21,011 nucleotides of DNA, from the NCBI GenBank assembly GCA_001655205.1, contig LPNZ01005718.1:1-21011 (forward strand). Reading direction: 5' to 3'. The position numbers and the translations under genes were made by a program. Under the pieces are notes generated by a model that worked only from the letters and a program-made list of their open reading frames with translations, ran no database searches and was not told where the DNA came from. Of the stretch, positions 1 through 9,156 are shown one piece after another. The first letter of the stretch is position 1. Every line of letters starts with the position of its first letter. The stretch is from Lenisia limosa. Its lineage: Eukaryota > Breviatea.

Positions 1-60
1 CCTCACATTTGCATGTGTATAAGTCTTATACAATCCCCCTCACATTTGCATGTGTATAAG
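1..60. repeat. Two identical 23-nt direct repeats, period 37, copying a splice donor
   Basis: Positions 1-23 and 38-60 are identical, separated by 14 nt. Read on the minus strand, each copy contains the last coding bases of the exon at 44-109 (codons for TYR-THR-HIS-ALA-ASN) followed directly by GTGAGG, a good 5' splice site. The duplication therefore copies an exon end plus its donor. Only the upstream copy (38-60 in window coordinates) keeps the frame; reading on toward the second copy meets a TAA. Two copies are too few for CRISPR or satellite DNA. Confidence 0.85.
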
Positions 61-1265
61 CCTTGAACTCCATTGTGATGACATGGACAACGTCGGCACT
101 TTCTGCTGACTGAACGGTTAGGGTCGAATATTGCTTTTTTAAAGCTTAATTCTATGTCTAATGCGGATCAGCTGTCTACTCAATCAGGTACAACGCGTGT
201 ATTAAAGAATAATAAAAAACACACAAAAACAACAATTCGCAACTGCCCCCTGCCCCCCACCCAAAAAAAAANNNNNNNNNNNNNNNNNNNNNNNNNNNNN
301 NNNNNNNNNNNNNNNNNNNNNNNNNNNNNNNNNNNNNNNNNNNNNNNNNNCAGTCCTGCCGTAAATTGACACCAAATACGGATTTCCAGAAGCCTATGTG
401 TTAAAAAGAAGAATGCTGCTTATTTAAAGTGATTCTTGTTTCCATTTTAGTGTTAAGTATGAAAGCACCTTCTACAATTAATTCCCTACTTGTTGAGAGT
501 TTGCAAAAACAAGGGCTCCCGGGGACTCATTGACAAAGTGAAACACAAATGAAGGACCAGGGTTAACATACAAAGGTAAAGAGAAATACATGAAGGTAAA
601 ATGACCTACCACATTTCACTCCCACAAACAAATTTATAGGCCCGAATGATGAGAAAGGGTAACCTTGCCTGATTGGTTTGTCAATAAACTGTCTAGAACA
701 CGGAGTAAAAATACCTTTAAGGCCTCGATTTCGGCTGTGAACGTCGAGGTGATATTGGCCACAACTTCATTGAGATAGCCTGGGTAATGAAAAAAAGGAG
801 CAATAGTCAGAAGTAAGGCTACTTTATAAGGAACCCTTTTGATAAAGTTGGATTTGCCGTTTTAACCAAGAGAAATAAGTGAAAGTTAAGGACTGGCAGA
901 CCTTTGTTGATCACATCACTGTCAATAACTGGAGAGTTCAGAACCCTACAATGTCAATGCTGAAGGGGGAAGCCTTCTATGAAGGATCCACGCTGAGTGA
1001 ATGTAGGATATGAGCCTCGCTCGGTCTATTTTGAGTAAAAACAAACATACAGATCCATTGTTTTTAGAGAAAGCCCTCCATATCATACCTGAAGCTATCC
1101 ACTTCAGGTACCCCGTTAGTGGTGTAAACAAAGCCTTGAGAAGATAGGACCAGTCTAAATGGAGTCAATCAGATTAGCGAAAAAACAAAAAAGACTCTCA
1201 AAAGCTGTGTAACAAACAGTCCAATCCTACGTTACACTGAGAAACAAAACCAAAAACAGCTTCAT
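44..1265 (-). CDS. Unidentified signal-peptide protein, nine modelled exons, incomplete
   Basis: I do not recognise the family. Modelled exons, in transcript order, are 1265-1238, 1134-1089, 1025-992, 901-835, 779-715, 688-626, 525-490, 393-351 (running into the N gap) and, beyond the gap, 109-44. Every junction is GT-AG and every phase matches up to the gap. The start ATG at 1265 gives MKLFLVLFLS, a typical signal-peptide core, so the product probably enters the secretory pathway. Later exons read GYLNEVVANITSTF (with an N-glycosylation sequon, NIT), GYPFSSFGPI and ASGNPYLVSIYGRT. The exon after the gap reads SAESADVVHVITMEF and follows a CTAAC branch-like motif and a CAG acceptor. Its link to the earlier exons is inferred, because the gap hides the phase. 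The gene should continue left of the window. Individual introns of 63-130 nt could be placed differently. Confidence 0.5.
272..350. other. Assembly gap (79 N)
   Basis: A run of N inside the minus-strand gene that starts at 1265. The plus-strand left flank is a C-rich and A-homopolymer stretch, which probably caused the gap. Coding sequence of the exon beginning at 393 runs into it. Confidence 0.98.
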
Positions 1266-1627
1266 GTCGGAAATCTGAATTATTATATAGGACTTCTCTG
1301 CAGCTCCTCTGTGTTGTGTGTTATTATCTTGTGTTATTCTGTGGGTGGTTATTTAAAAAAAGACCATAATTCCTACATTCAACATTTGTAGCATTAATTA
1401 CATGTTTTATTCAAGGCCGCGCCTTCGCGCCTTCTTCCGGTTCAATCTTCTCAACAAACAAATTCTGAAATAAATTAATTATTCATCAACCAACAACGTT
1501 AATAAATAAAAAAAAAGGCAACAAGAAAGAATTCTTCGTGATCCTATCCTCTCAATTCAACCATTCCACCAACCATCCCATCTCCAGCTTTTCGTTTGTA
1601 CCGCCTTTTTTTAACTAGGCGAAACTA
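1266..1627. promoter_or_regulatory. Divergent intergenic region between the secreted-protein gene and the PQ-loop gene
   Basis: The 362 bp between two head-to-head start codons must carry both promoters. A short GC-rich patch near 1415-1445 (GCGCCTTCGCGCC) stands out from AT-rich surroundings and contains an E2F-like TTCGCGCC; this resemblance is only a motif match. T-rich and A-rich stretches lie on either side. No TATA box can be assigned with confidence. Confidence 0.45.
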
Positions 1628-3586
1628 ATGGTGGGAGTGCCTTGGGCCGAGGAGGACTGTGACGAAGGACATGTTGAATGGATTGCCGACTACATTGGAC
1701 AGTGCGCATATAGCCCTAGGCAGCATGCTGCTGTCATCCTTGGCCTTGTTTCAATTGCCTGGTGGTGTGTTGCCCAATTCGTAGGCTGGGTTAGGGCAAT
1801 GATGCTGATGTAGTCCTGTTTTTACCTTGGTTCTATTATTCAAAGTTGTACACTATTTTACTTTTTACTATTCCATTTCAAATTCAAAAGCTTGTGTTCC
1901 TGTTGAGTTAAATTGGATTGTAAGGATTGTGAATGAAAATGATTAGGAAAACAGTCATGATCCCTTAATGATGAACAAACCCACTAATGTACAGCAAATA
2001 TACAGGATCAGTATCATAACCCTCATTAGCAATTCAACTCACAGTTCAGCCCCAAATTCTGTCGAACTTCCGACGAAAAGATGTTGACGCTCTCTCGCCG
2101 TCCTTCCTCATAACATGGTTCATTGGCGACTCCAGTAACTGTGTCGGCAGCATCCTCACTAACCAGTTAGTTACCCAGGTTTGTGGTATTGTTTGATAGG
2201 GTCTTTCTAACTTTTAGCTATTAGACATGAATTTGGGATTTATTCAAACTCAGTCCAATATTTATCCCCCATTTCCTAGTTCGAGTTGTTTTACTCCCAT
2301 TACTGATAGAAAACAGCAAATGACTGGAGCCTACTTTGTCATGGTCACTTCAACATTTTGTATCCAGTACATCTACTACGGCTTGATACTTGGCAATGGC
2401 AGGTTTGTTCATTTGGAGACACAATTCAATTTGGTTCAAGCACATCAGTTTAATAAACCTTCCATTATTGTTTCTTTTGATTTTTTTGAAAAGAAACCCA
2501 ATTCCAAGTGAAGTCTCAGAGGCCGTCAAAGGTCATTATTTGATGATATAGACATGGCGAGAACCGACGAAATAAGAAGTTACAAAATGAAAAGGAACAG
2601 GTGGGTTGAATCGCAGTTTTACTTATATATGTCGAAGGTGTCTTCTGAGAAAACACCGATTCTTCCTACAACGGGTGGGGAATTCAAGCGTCAACACTAA
2701 CTTTCTATAGCGGTTCCAATAGTTCTTCTCCTTGTAACTACCATTTCAATTAGCTCTCTGTTTGTGTCATCTCCAATTTCCAAACCATCAAGAACACTTC
2801 TGGATATTGTGAGATTGGGGGAGGGAGTCTGCTTGACATTGTGAGTGCACGGCATCTGTCATTTGTTTTCAGTCAATATTGGGCTATTGTCAATATCCTT
2901 ACTTTCGGCTCACCCATCAGGATGTTGAAGGTGAGGACGTGTCTTGGTACAACTTCGGCTACGGTCTTGGCTGGTTATCGGCAATTCTCTACGTCTCGTC
3001 ACGAATCCCCCAGTTCATTTGGAGCTGCAGGTGAGATTTCTTTTTGCTGTTCCATCTTGATTACATCACTATTGCTTTCTCTAATTTCACACTCCCCTCA
3101 GGAGAAGATCAGTTGAAGGTCTCGCTAGACTAATGTTTATGTTTGCTATTTTCGGTTTGTGGTGGGGTGGGGATACATGAGATTTCTGTCTGAGGTCATA
3201 AATGAACAAAAAGAATTATCTGGCCTTCTCTGCCTAAAATCCATTCCTACAATAATCATGTGACGACAGCTCCATGACTATTCTCACCATACCTCATACC
3301 TTACAACATCCCCAGTACTCTAATTACACCAAGGTAACTCGTTCTATGCTGCGTCCGTATTTACGTTCAGTACCGATTCAGACTTTTTATGGGATAGATT
3401 ACCTTGGATTGTTGGAAGGTATGAAACTTGCTTGACAAAAGCTCAAATGACGCAAATAGTGCTGGCACGGTGACTCTGGATATCATGATATTCATGCAGT
3501 TTTGGTACTTTAACGTCCACGTGCCGCGAAAAGAGACAAAAGCTCTCAAAAAGAAGGAGAGCATCCAGGGTCCTGATTTGGTGTAA
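1628..3586 (+). CDS. SLC66A1: PQ-loop repeat transporter, SLC66A1 (PQLC2)/RTC2-YPQ type
   Basis: This is a lysosomal/vacuolar membrane protein of the PQ-loop family, whose known members export cationic amino acids. Nine exons join in frame: 1628-1780, 2050-2178, 2317-2402, 2520-2674, 2711-2808, 2873-3030, 3102-3154, 3334-3418 and 3460-3586, giving 347 residues and a TAA stop, close to the human protein's size. The two signature PQ dipeptides are at about residues 52-53 (exon 2 begins PQILSNFRRK) and 253-254 (SSRIPQFIW). Around them are FLITWFIGDSSNCVGSIL, matching the family's W-x-x-GD-x-x-N-x-x-G segment, and LFRLPW-like WDRLPWIVG near the C-terminus. The seven-helix pattern is conserved. 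The loop of exon 4 is hydrophilic and poorly conserved. Introns of 36 nt (2675-2710) and 41 nt (3419-3459) are unusually short; the first carries CTAAC next to its acceptor. The start ATG at 1628 gives an acidic N-terminus followed by GHVEWIADYIGQCA, as in relatives. The subfamily assignment comes from memory of family sequences. Confidence 0.9.
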
Positions 3587-3871
3587 TACCTGGTTTAACC
3601 CCCTTTGTACTACCGTTATTTATTTCAGATTGATTGTATAATAAAATGTATTGTGACGACTGTTAAAAGGTTATAGTTTCAAAATTAAACTTCACAGTTG
3701 ATAGCGTGCTGCTTTTTGTTGATCTTTACTTGATCGTTAGAATATTAGATGGCTTAATACAGGTATTTATAATGGGGGAAGGTTGCAAGACAAACATACA
3801 GCAATGGAGCATAAGTGTCTCACATTATACATACTATATATATATATATACTATTATACATATTACATACA

Positions 3872-3949
3872 NNNNNNNNNNNNNNNNNNNNNNNNNNNNN
3901 NNNNNNNNNNNNNNNNNNNNNNNNNNNNNNNNNNNNNNNNNNNNNNNNN
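3872..3949. other. Assembly gap (78 N)
   Basis: A run of N bounded on the left by an AT-rich microsatellite (repeated TA and CATA) and on the right, 18 nt later, by a tandem minisatellite. The missing sequence is probably more of one of these repeats. Confidence 0.98.
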
Positions 3950-3967
3950 AGTAATAATGGGAGTGGT

Positions 3968-4071
3968 GTTCATTATGTAAGATTAGTAGATGTGTTCATT
4001 CTGTAAGGTTAGTAGATGTGCTCATTCCGTAAGGTTAGTAGATGTGTTCATTCCGTAAGGTTAGTAGATGT
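3968..4071 (+). repeat. 26-nt minisatellite, four units
   Basis: Four head-to-tail units occupy 3968-3993, 3994-4019, 4020-4045 and 4046-4071. All share the core TTAGTAGATGT and differ by one to three substitutions, mainly at the TATG/TCTG/TCCG position. The last two are the closest pair, so the array may have grown toward its right end. It is followed at once by ten G. Confidence 0.93.
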
Positions 4072-4224
4072 GGGGGGGGGGTTACATATCATATTATGGC
4101 AAAAACATCATGTTTTAAGCGTGAACTGTCATATTTCATGTTATTTTTGTTTGTTCCAAAGTCGATCATATTAGCACCCCACCCTGTCCTCTTCAATCAT
4201 ATTAGCACCCCACCCACCCTATCT

Positions 4225-5456
4225 TCAATCAGTGTCATAAACAAGCTCTGGCAGATCAACATAGTTATTGTCCAAGTCCCATAAATAGAGCATATCTTCA
4301 AGACGGTCAAGGGTCTAAGAGGTTAGCACAGTTCAGAGTCTTATTGATTGCTTCAAGGTCATTTAAGCCCGGAGCAGGACTATATGAGATCTGATGAAAG
4401 TCCCTAAGATTATGGGGTTTTTCTGCTACCCAAAACGAATAAGACGGAAAAGGATTGTATTTTTGGAAATTGTCGAATCCAATCCCAGTCCAATCCTAAA
4501 AGCTGGCAAAGTTAGGTAGCAGATCCTCTTACTCTTGGATTATATCGATCAAACCAAGGCACACATGAGGACGGGTGTACATGGAACCCTAAGAAGATGT
4601 GAGTATTTCTAAATACCACATGAAAAAGGTGACCATATTGCGACGGGGAGGTAAAATCTGATTTATAACTTTCTCATTTGAGACATATCAATGTATTGTG
4701 TTATATGTGCCAGCATTCCTACCTACCCAATCCTCTATCAATATCAACCATCACTTGAGGCGGATTCTGAAGAAGTTAAAGGGAAGATCTGATATGGGAA
4801 GTAGTAATTCCTCAAAATGGTAAGAACATTACTGTAGTCCAATTTCTATTAGATCTTCCCTTATAAATAGAAAGCAAAAGAAATAGAGTCGATATATCAA
4901 AACGCTTACAGTTGGACATTTGTCAAGTTCCAAGTCCTGAACTTGCACCATACAATTGGGAATAAATCCTATCACTGCCTGGCCTGAAACTGGTTACAAG
5001 ATGAGGTGACCAGCTGTCAAAAAAGGAACAAATAGCAAGGGAAAGGTTCCTTTAAAGTTTTTACAGAGGGAAAAAAGATAAATGTAGTGAAAACGCAATA
5101 CATGTCAAAAAAAAAAACGCCAACACAAGGCATTCTTTCTATCCCCCTGACAATTTGCGGTTTTTTGTGCTAGTAGTCGTATCGCTGTTGGGGATATCTC
5201 GAGGCTGCTTGACACTAAAACAATTAATCCGAAATCAGATACTGAGAGCAAATTAAACAATCATAATAACTTGAGACCGCATATTATCGTTTGCTATGTA
5301 TATTTTGATTTTTTAAAACTGAAAAGCCGCCGCAAACACGCCTCACATACAAGAAGCGTAAATGTCAAAAACAGTCTTGGTCAGTTTGAATGTGGAGGGT
5401 TTTTGCGTCACCAACTGGGTTGCTGGGTCTTGGAAGAGTAGAATTATGTCTGTCAT
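4225..5456 (-). CDS. Unidentified protein of about 164 residues, seven exons
   Basis: I do not recognise the family. Modelled exons in transcript order are 5456-5351, 5214-5152, 4983-4910, 4766-4727, 4588-4533, 4495-4430 and 4314-4225. All introns are GT-AG, all phases match, and the total is 495 nt with a TGA stop. The start reads MTDIILLFQDPATQLVTQ and ends at a clean GTATGT donor. Later parts read SSSLEISPTAIRLLAQ, AVIGFIPNCMVQVQDLEL, FHVHPSSCVPWFDRYNPR and DWTGIGFDNFQKYNPF, rich in aromatic residues, then an acidic tail LYLWDLDNNYVDLPEL. There is no signal peptide or obvious membrane helix. The last acceptor has a good CTAAC-CTCTTAG context. An alternative is to read straight through the last donor at 4429, ending at another TGA near 4307. 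Another frame across 4588-4430 is also open but was less protein-like. Confidence 0.5.
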
Positions 5457-6234
5457 TTCTAAGATGTAAAAGGAATACTATTTTAGGAGAAATTTGTATG
5501 TGACAGAAGCCTTGTGACAGAAGCCTTCCATGTCAACATGTTCAGAAAGGACACAAGCACGGTAGGAATAATCACACCAACTACTCAATTTGGCTACTCT
5601 TTCTCTACCCACAATGATAGACACAAGTCGTATTTCGAACAAATTATTTATATCACATTTACATTTCCCCTTCCTTTTTCAAGCTTACAAAGAGAACTCA
5701 GAGACACCCTTGCCATACCTAACGATGTCTTTAACACGTTTACTTAGGCATCAGTCTTGGGTCATGTTGGCGGATGCAGGTGTCAAGCATAAAGAAGATT
5801 TGGCAAGAAGAGGAGAAGGTAAAACAATTAGAGGGAAAAGTAGGCAAAAGAGACAAGCAAAAGGGGCCACATCCAACACACACCTGACCAACACACCAAC
5901 AATGAATGCAATGCGAAATGGCGGCGAAATAATGAAAAGCTTAAATGCGGCGGCGGCGGAGGAATGTGCGTTGAAAATCAGAAAGGAGAACAGGAGAGCA
6001 AAAAAAGGAGAAAAGTTGTATTATAAAATTCTATCTAAACATTCTAGAAGTGGTTGGATTGGGACAGAGGAAGAGCCAAGGAAAAAAGTACCTTGAAAGA
6101 CAACACCGAGTAAGGCCCCCTTCTTGCTTCTTTATCCAACATTGCTATTTATAATATTATCTGCAAAGAGAATTTGAAGAGAAGAGGAAGGGTCGATAGT
6201 GCTTTGACAGCAGGAGGGGCTGTGATCGGGGAAA
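5457..6234. other. Purine-rich region with an uncertain plus-strand open frame (5725-6096)
   Basis: This lies between the start of the minus-strand gene at 5456 and the ankyrin gene. A 14-nt direct repeat (TGACAGAAGCCTTG) occupies 5501-5528, just inside the right end. From ATG 5725 an open frame of 123 codons runs to TGA 6096. It begins MSLTRLLRHQSWVMLADA and is then very basic and low in complexity. It may be a small gene, 5' UTR, or first exons of the ankyrin gene: a GTAAAA donor at about 5820 could join a CAAAG acceptor near 6170, where another long frame starts. I could not decide, so I do not call it a gene. Confidence 0.35.
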
Positions 6235-8399
6235 ATGATGAAGGCATCAAGACCAAGAAGCCCCCTTTCGTGTTGCTCAAGAACCAGAAGGGTGAGTCCT
6301 GAGGCGGAGTTAGAGGTAATATTGGATGATATTGCTTTCAGTCTTCACTTCAGGTGGTTTCTTTCATACTGGTGGCCTCCCTCGGTATCTTCTTTTCATT
6401 CATCAGGACGATGACACCCACAAACAAGCCTTCAGAGGAAACGTTGAGCGGTTAATTGTGAGGAGGAGCATGGAAAGATATCCTTCTTTTCTCGTTTATC
6501 TTGTGATTCCTTTCCTTAACGTTTCTGTTTATTCCTCAGGAAGCTCTTGAACAAAACCCAGAATCAATTGAAGAACTGGACAAATGCGTGAGGAGGGGCA
6601 TTATTACAGCTCTGTATGATGTGAACTTTTGTTGGGTTTTTTTCTGAAAGATGCTAAAACAATATGAATATGGTTGATATTATTTTGCACCCTAGATATC
6701 CATTGACCCATAGGAAAGAACACCTTTGATGCTCGCAGCACAAGAAGGGCACAACAACGTGATTACTGTGTTGCTCAGGGCAGGGGCTAACCCCAACTAC
6801 ATTAATGATAAAGTGAGGGGGCATGGGAAAAGGTTGATTTGTCTAATTATATACGTTATAGTCTTAATAATCCCAGGGGTACACGGCAGTTCTTGCCGGA
6901 TGTGCGAGGGGGCATCTCAGCATTGTCACTTTATTGGAGACTAATGGTGCCAAATTGGACCAAAAAGACGAACTTGTAGGTCTAATAACTTATGGTCATC
7001 ATTGGCATGAGATCGATTTGAGAGTGGCAGTTTTTTTCAATTAACTGCATGTTCGCATGGCATAACTGCTCATTCTGGATACTTCTGACTGACAGGGTCT
7101 GAATGGGTTGCATTGGGCAGCCCGTAAGGGACATCTTGATGTTGTCAAGTTCTTGCTTCAGAAGGGGTTCGACATCAACCAAAAGACAAATGATGTGGGT
7201 CCACTGGCTGTGGTTTGGAAAAATGGATTATAATCGATGTTTTCCTGGAGTTTTATTTTTGGAACCGAAGTAAAGTTATTACCCTCACCTTAAGGTAAGT
7301 TAATATTATGCCTCTCATATGATATTATTGACAATCAGGGCAAAACGGCCTTGGAGTATGCGGTTATTGAGGAGCGACTGGACACAATTAAGTACCTTCT
7401 TTTACAAGACCCACACATTCCTTCCGTAGACTATGAGGTCGGTGTCTTCTGACTTTGTTAAACTTGGTGATAGGATAATCATCGAAATTTCCTTGGTATC
7501 TTATCACTACCGTCAACGAATAATACGATATAATAGGTATACTATTTATATGTACTGTTCACATATGATATATTATATAATATTCTTTACTTTATCATCT
7601 TGCTACATTCTCTGATCTTTTCTTACAGTCCGTGTCCCCATTAGTCGTGTCAGCAATGAAAGGAAATGTTGGTCAACTGGTTATGAGCTTTTTCTTCAGG
7701 TCAACGTAATCTAATTGAAACTGACTTTCAAGATTGAGATTGCCAAGCTCTTTATTGAGCTTGGGGTTGATGTCAATATGAAGTCCTTTTTTGGTGTAAG
7801 CTGGTGTGAACTTTTTTTGCACATTTTTTAGAACATTTTGGTCAGAGTTTGTCTTTGAGCTATCGCATATTTTATTTTTATTCTTTTTTCTTTCTGTTTG
7901 TAGGATACTGCCATTCACTCCGCTTGTAAATCCGGGTTTGTGGGATGTTCGGCTGGTCTCCTTATTATCGATATGAAAGCATACTATACTATACAATACT
8001 ATTATTATCACACAAGAAAGAGGAAGAGAGTGGCGTAGAAGCTTTGGATGAATTGAATCATATTGTATGAAGGTACATTGTAATATTTTACAGTATCATA
8101 CAAAACAAGCTATACAGTCAAACAACATTTTATAGATTATCAACATGACTGGACAGCTTCGGTGTGACTTGACTTCCTCCTTGTACTGACATAATCAGGT
8201 CATTGAGCATGGTCAAGCTTCTCGTGGAGTCTGGAGCGGATCCCCATGCCCTCGACAACAGAGTAGGCCATGCTTGATCCTGAATAGGATTAATTGCCCA
8301 TCTCGATCGAAGGCCTCATTAGTCTTGACTTTCCAGAACATGACCCCCCTTGGAAGGGCTACTGATGTTGATATCATTTCGTATCTCAAGGCAATCTAA
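6235..8399 (+). CDS. Ankyrin-repeat protein, about 285 residues, twelve exons
   Basis: A protein made almost wholly of ankyrin repeats, so a protein-binding scaffold; its partner cannot be read from sequence. Exons: 6235-6315, 6407-6457, 6540-6587, 6714-6812, 6877-6975, 7096-7194, 7339-7437, 7629-7679, 7733-7795, 7904 to about 7942, 8199-8262 and 8337-8399 (TAA). Typical repeat motifs are HKQAFRGNVERLIEAL, TPLMLAAQEGHNNVITVLL, GLHWAARKGHLDVVKFLL and MVKLLVESGADPHALDN. Exons 4 to 7 are each 99 nt, phase 0, one repeat each; exons 8 and 9 together make another. Two parts are uncertain. The 5' end could extend upstream through another frame at 6170-6290. The join between exon 10 (phase 0 after GGG TTT) and exon 11 (acceptor CAG at 8198, needing phase 2) does not preserve frame with a canonical donor. 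No membrane segment or added domain is visible. Confidence 0.85.
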
Positions 8400-8517
8400 T
8401 TCTGTTTCACATTTCAAAGTTCTGTTTCACATTTCATCCCTCTTTCTCATGTTTCTTTTATCATATGTATATTTGTTTTTATTGTTTCAAGTGTTCGGTC
8501 TCATTTCACGGGTGGTA

Positions 8518-9156
8518 ATGGGGTTTCACCTTGTTACAACCTGCCTTTTTGGGCGATTCTTCCAACGCGTGGTTAAGGGAAAGAAAGTTAGGCCTACACC
8601 AGTCGCGAAAAGGGGGGAACTCCTAAGGTTTCCGCGCCAAATTCAAGTAAGTCACACAATTAGACTAATTTACCGCCATGTGTGGAGGCGACGGCAATCT
8701 TCGGTAGTGGGCATTGTATTTGAGAAACGTGCATCAATCAGCGTAATTCACCAAGGATTAAAACAACACTCATAAATGGGAAAGTTCAGCTGGTTCTGTT
8801 AATAAACGGCAGAGAAGTTGGGAGCTACGTAGTGAGTTGAAATTCAATATTATCCAATGAATTACAATACTAGATCATCTGATATATCCCACACCTATCA
8901 CAATCTGAAGTAGCCAAACAGGGAAGCAGCTTAAAACGCTTCATTACAACACTAAGGAATATATATATCATTTTAAATATACATGTACTCCTCCAAGGTT
9001 ATAGCGCTTCTTACTGTTTTTAAAGCCCATCATACCTTCATTGACAAAGAGCCTTTAATATCACAACAGGTCGCTCGCTCTTATGAAGACAATTTGCAAA
9101 ACTGGAGAATAAAACGTTTTCAGGAGGAGGAAAAAACTCTTAAACAAAGGAAGTAA
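8518..9156 (+). CDS. Putative small basic protein, three exons, about 125 residues
   Basis: Not recognised. Exons 8518-8646, 8742-8831 and 8998-9156 all meet at phase 0, with donors GTAAGT (a perfect consensus) and GTGAGT and acceptors CAATCAG and CTCCAAG. The first exon begins MGFHLVTTCLFGRFFQRVV, followed by KGKKVRPTPVAKRGELL. It is rich in Arg/Lys and nearly free of acidic residues, like a mitochondrial presequence. The second reads GKVQLVLLINGREVGSYV. The third ends RIKRFQEEEKTLKQRK before TAA. It lies 118 nt after the ankyrin stop on the same strand, so the promoter would be very short. An alternative is that exon 1 begins further upstream in the open frame reaching back to 8350, or that part of this is 3' sequence of the ankyrin gene. 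Confidence 0.42.

Larger units (their letters stand above)
3587..4224. other. Convergent 3' region with polyadenylation signal, gap and minisatellite
   Basis: Non-coding space between the stop codons of the PQ-loop gene (+) and the unidentified gene at 4225-5456 (-). An AATAAA at 3640-3645, about 55 nt after the TAA, is a plausible polyadenylation signal for the PQ-loop gene. The rest holds a TA microsatellite (around 3835-3850), an N gap, a 26-nt minisatellite, a G10 run at 4072-4081, and two copies of a 20-nt sequence at 4165-4184 and 4196-4215 (ATCATATTAGCACC...). I see no gene here. Confidence 0.6.

Noticed and set aside
1-60. CRISPR-like direct repeats
   Set aside because: Only two copies, a eukaryotic setting, and the repeat is explained by a duplicated exon end and donor.
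1415-1467. Minus-strand exon-like stretch ending TGA with overlapping AATAAA, after TTTATTTCAG
   Set aside because: It is only 17 codons, open in two frames, and no upstream exon joins it in phase. It lies in the divergent promoter between two better-supported genes.
4363-4430. Alternative last exon of the 4225-5456 gene reading TFIRSHIVLLRA then TAA
   Set aside because: It depends on a frame for the preceding exons that is less protein-like and does not match the upstream phases.
8350-8775. 141-codon plus-strand open frame taken as one uninterrupted gene
   Set aside because: It starts at TTG, overlaps the end of the ankyrin gene and passes through a perfect GTAAGT donor at 8647. Only 8518-8646 is used as an exon.
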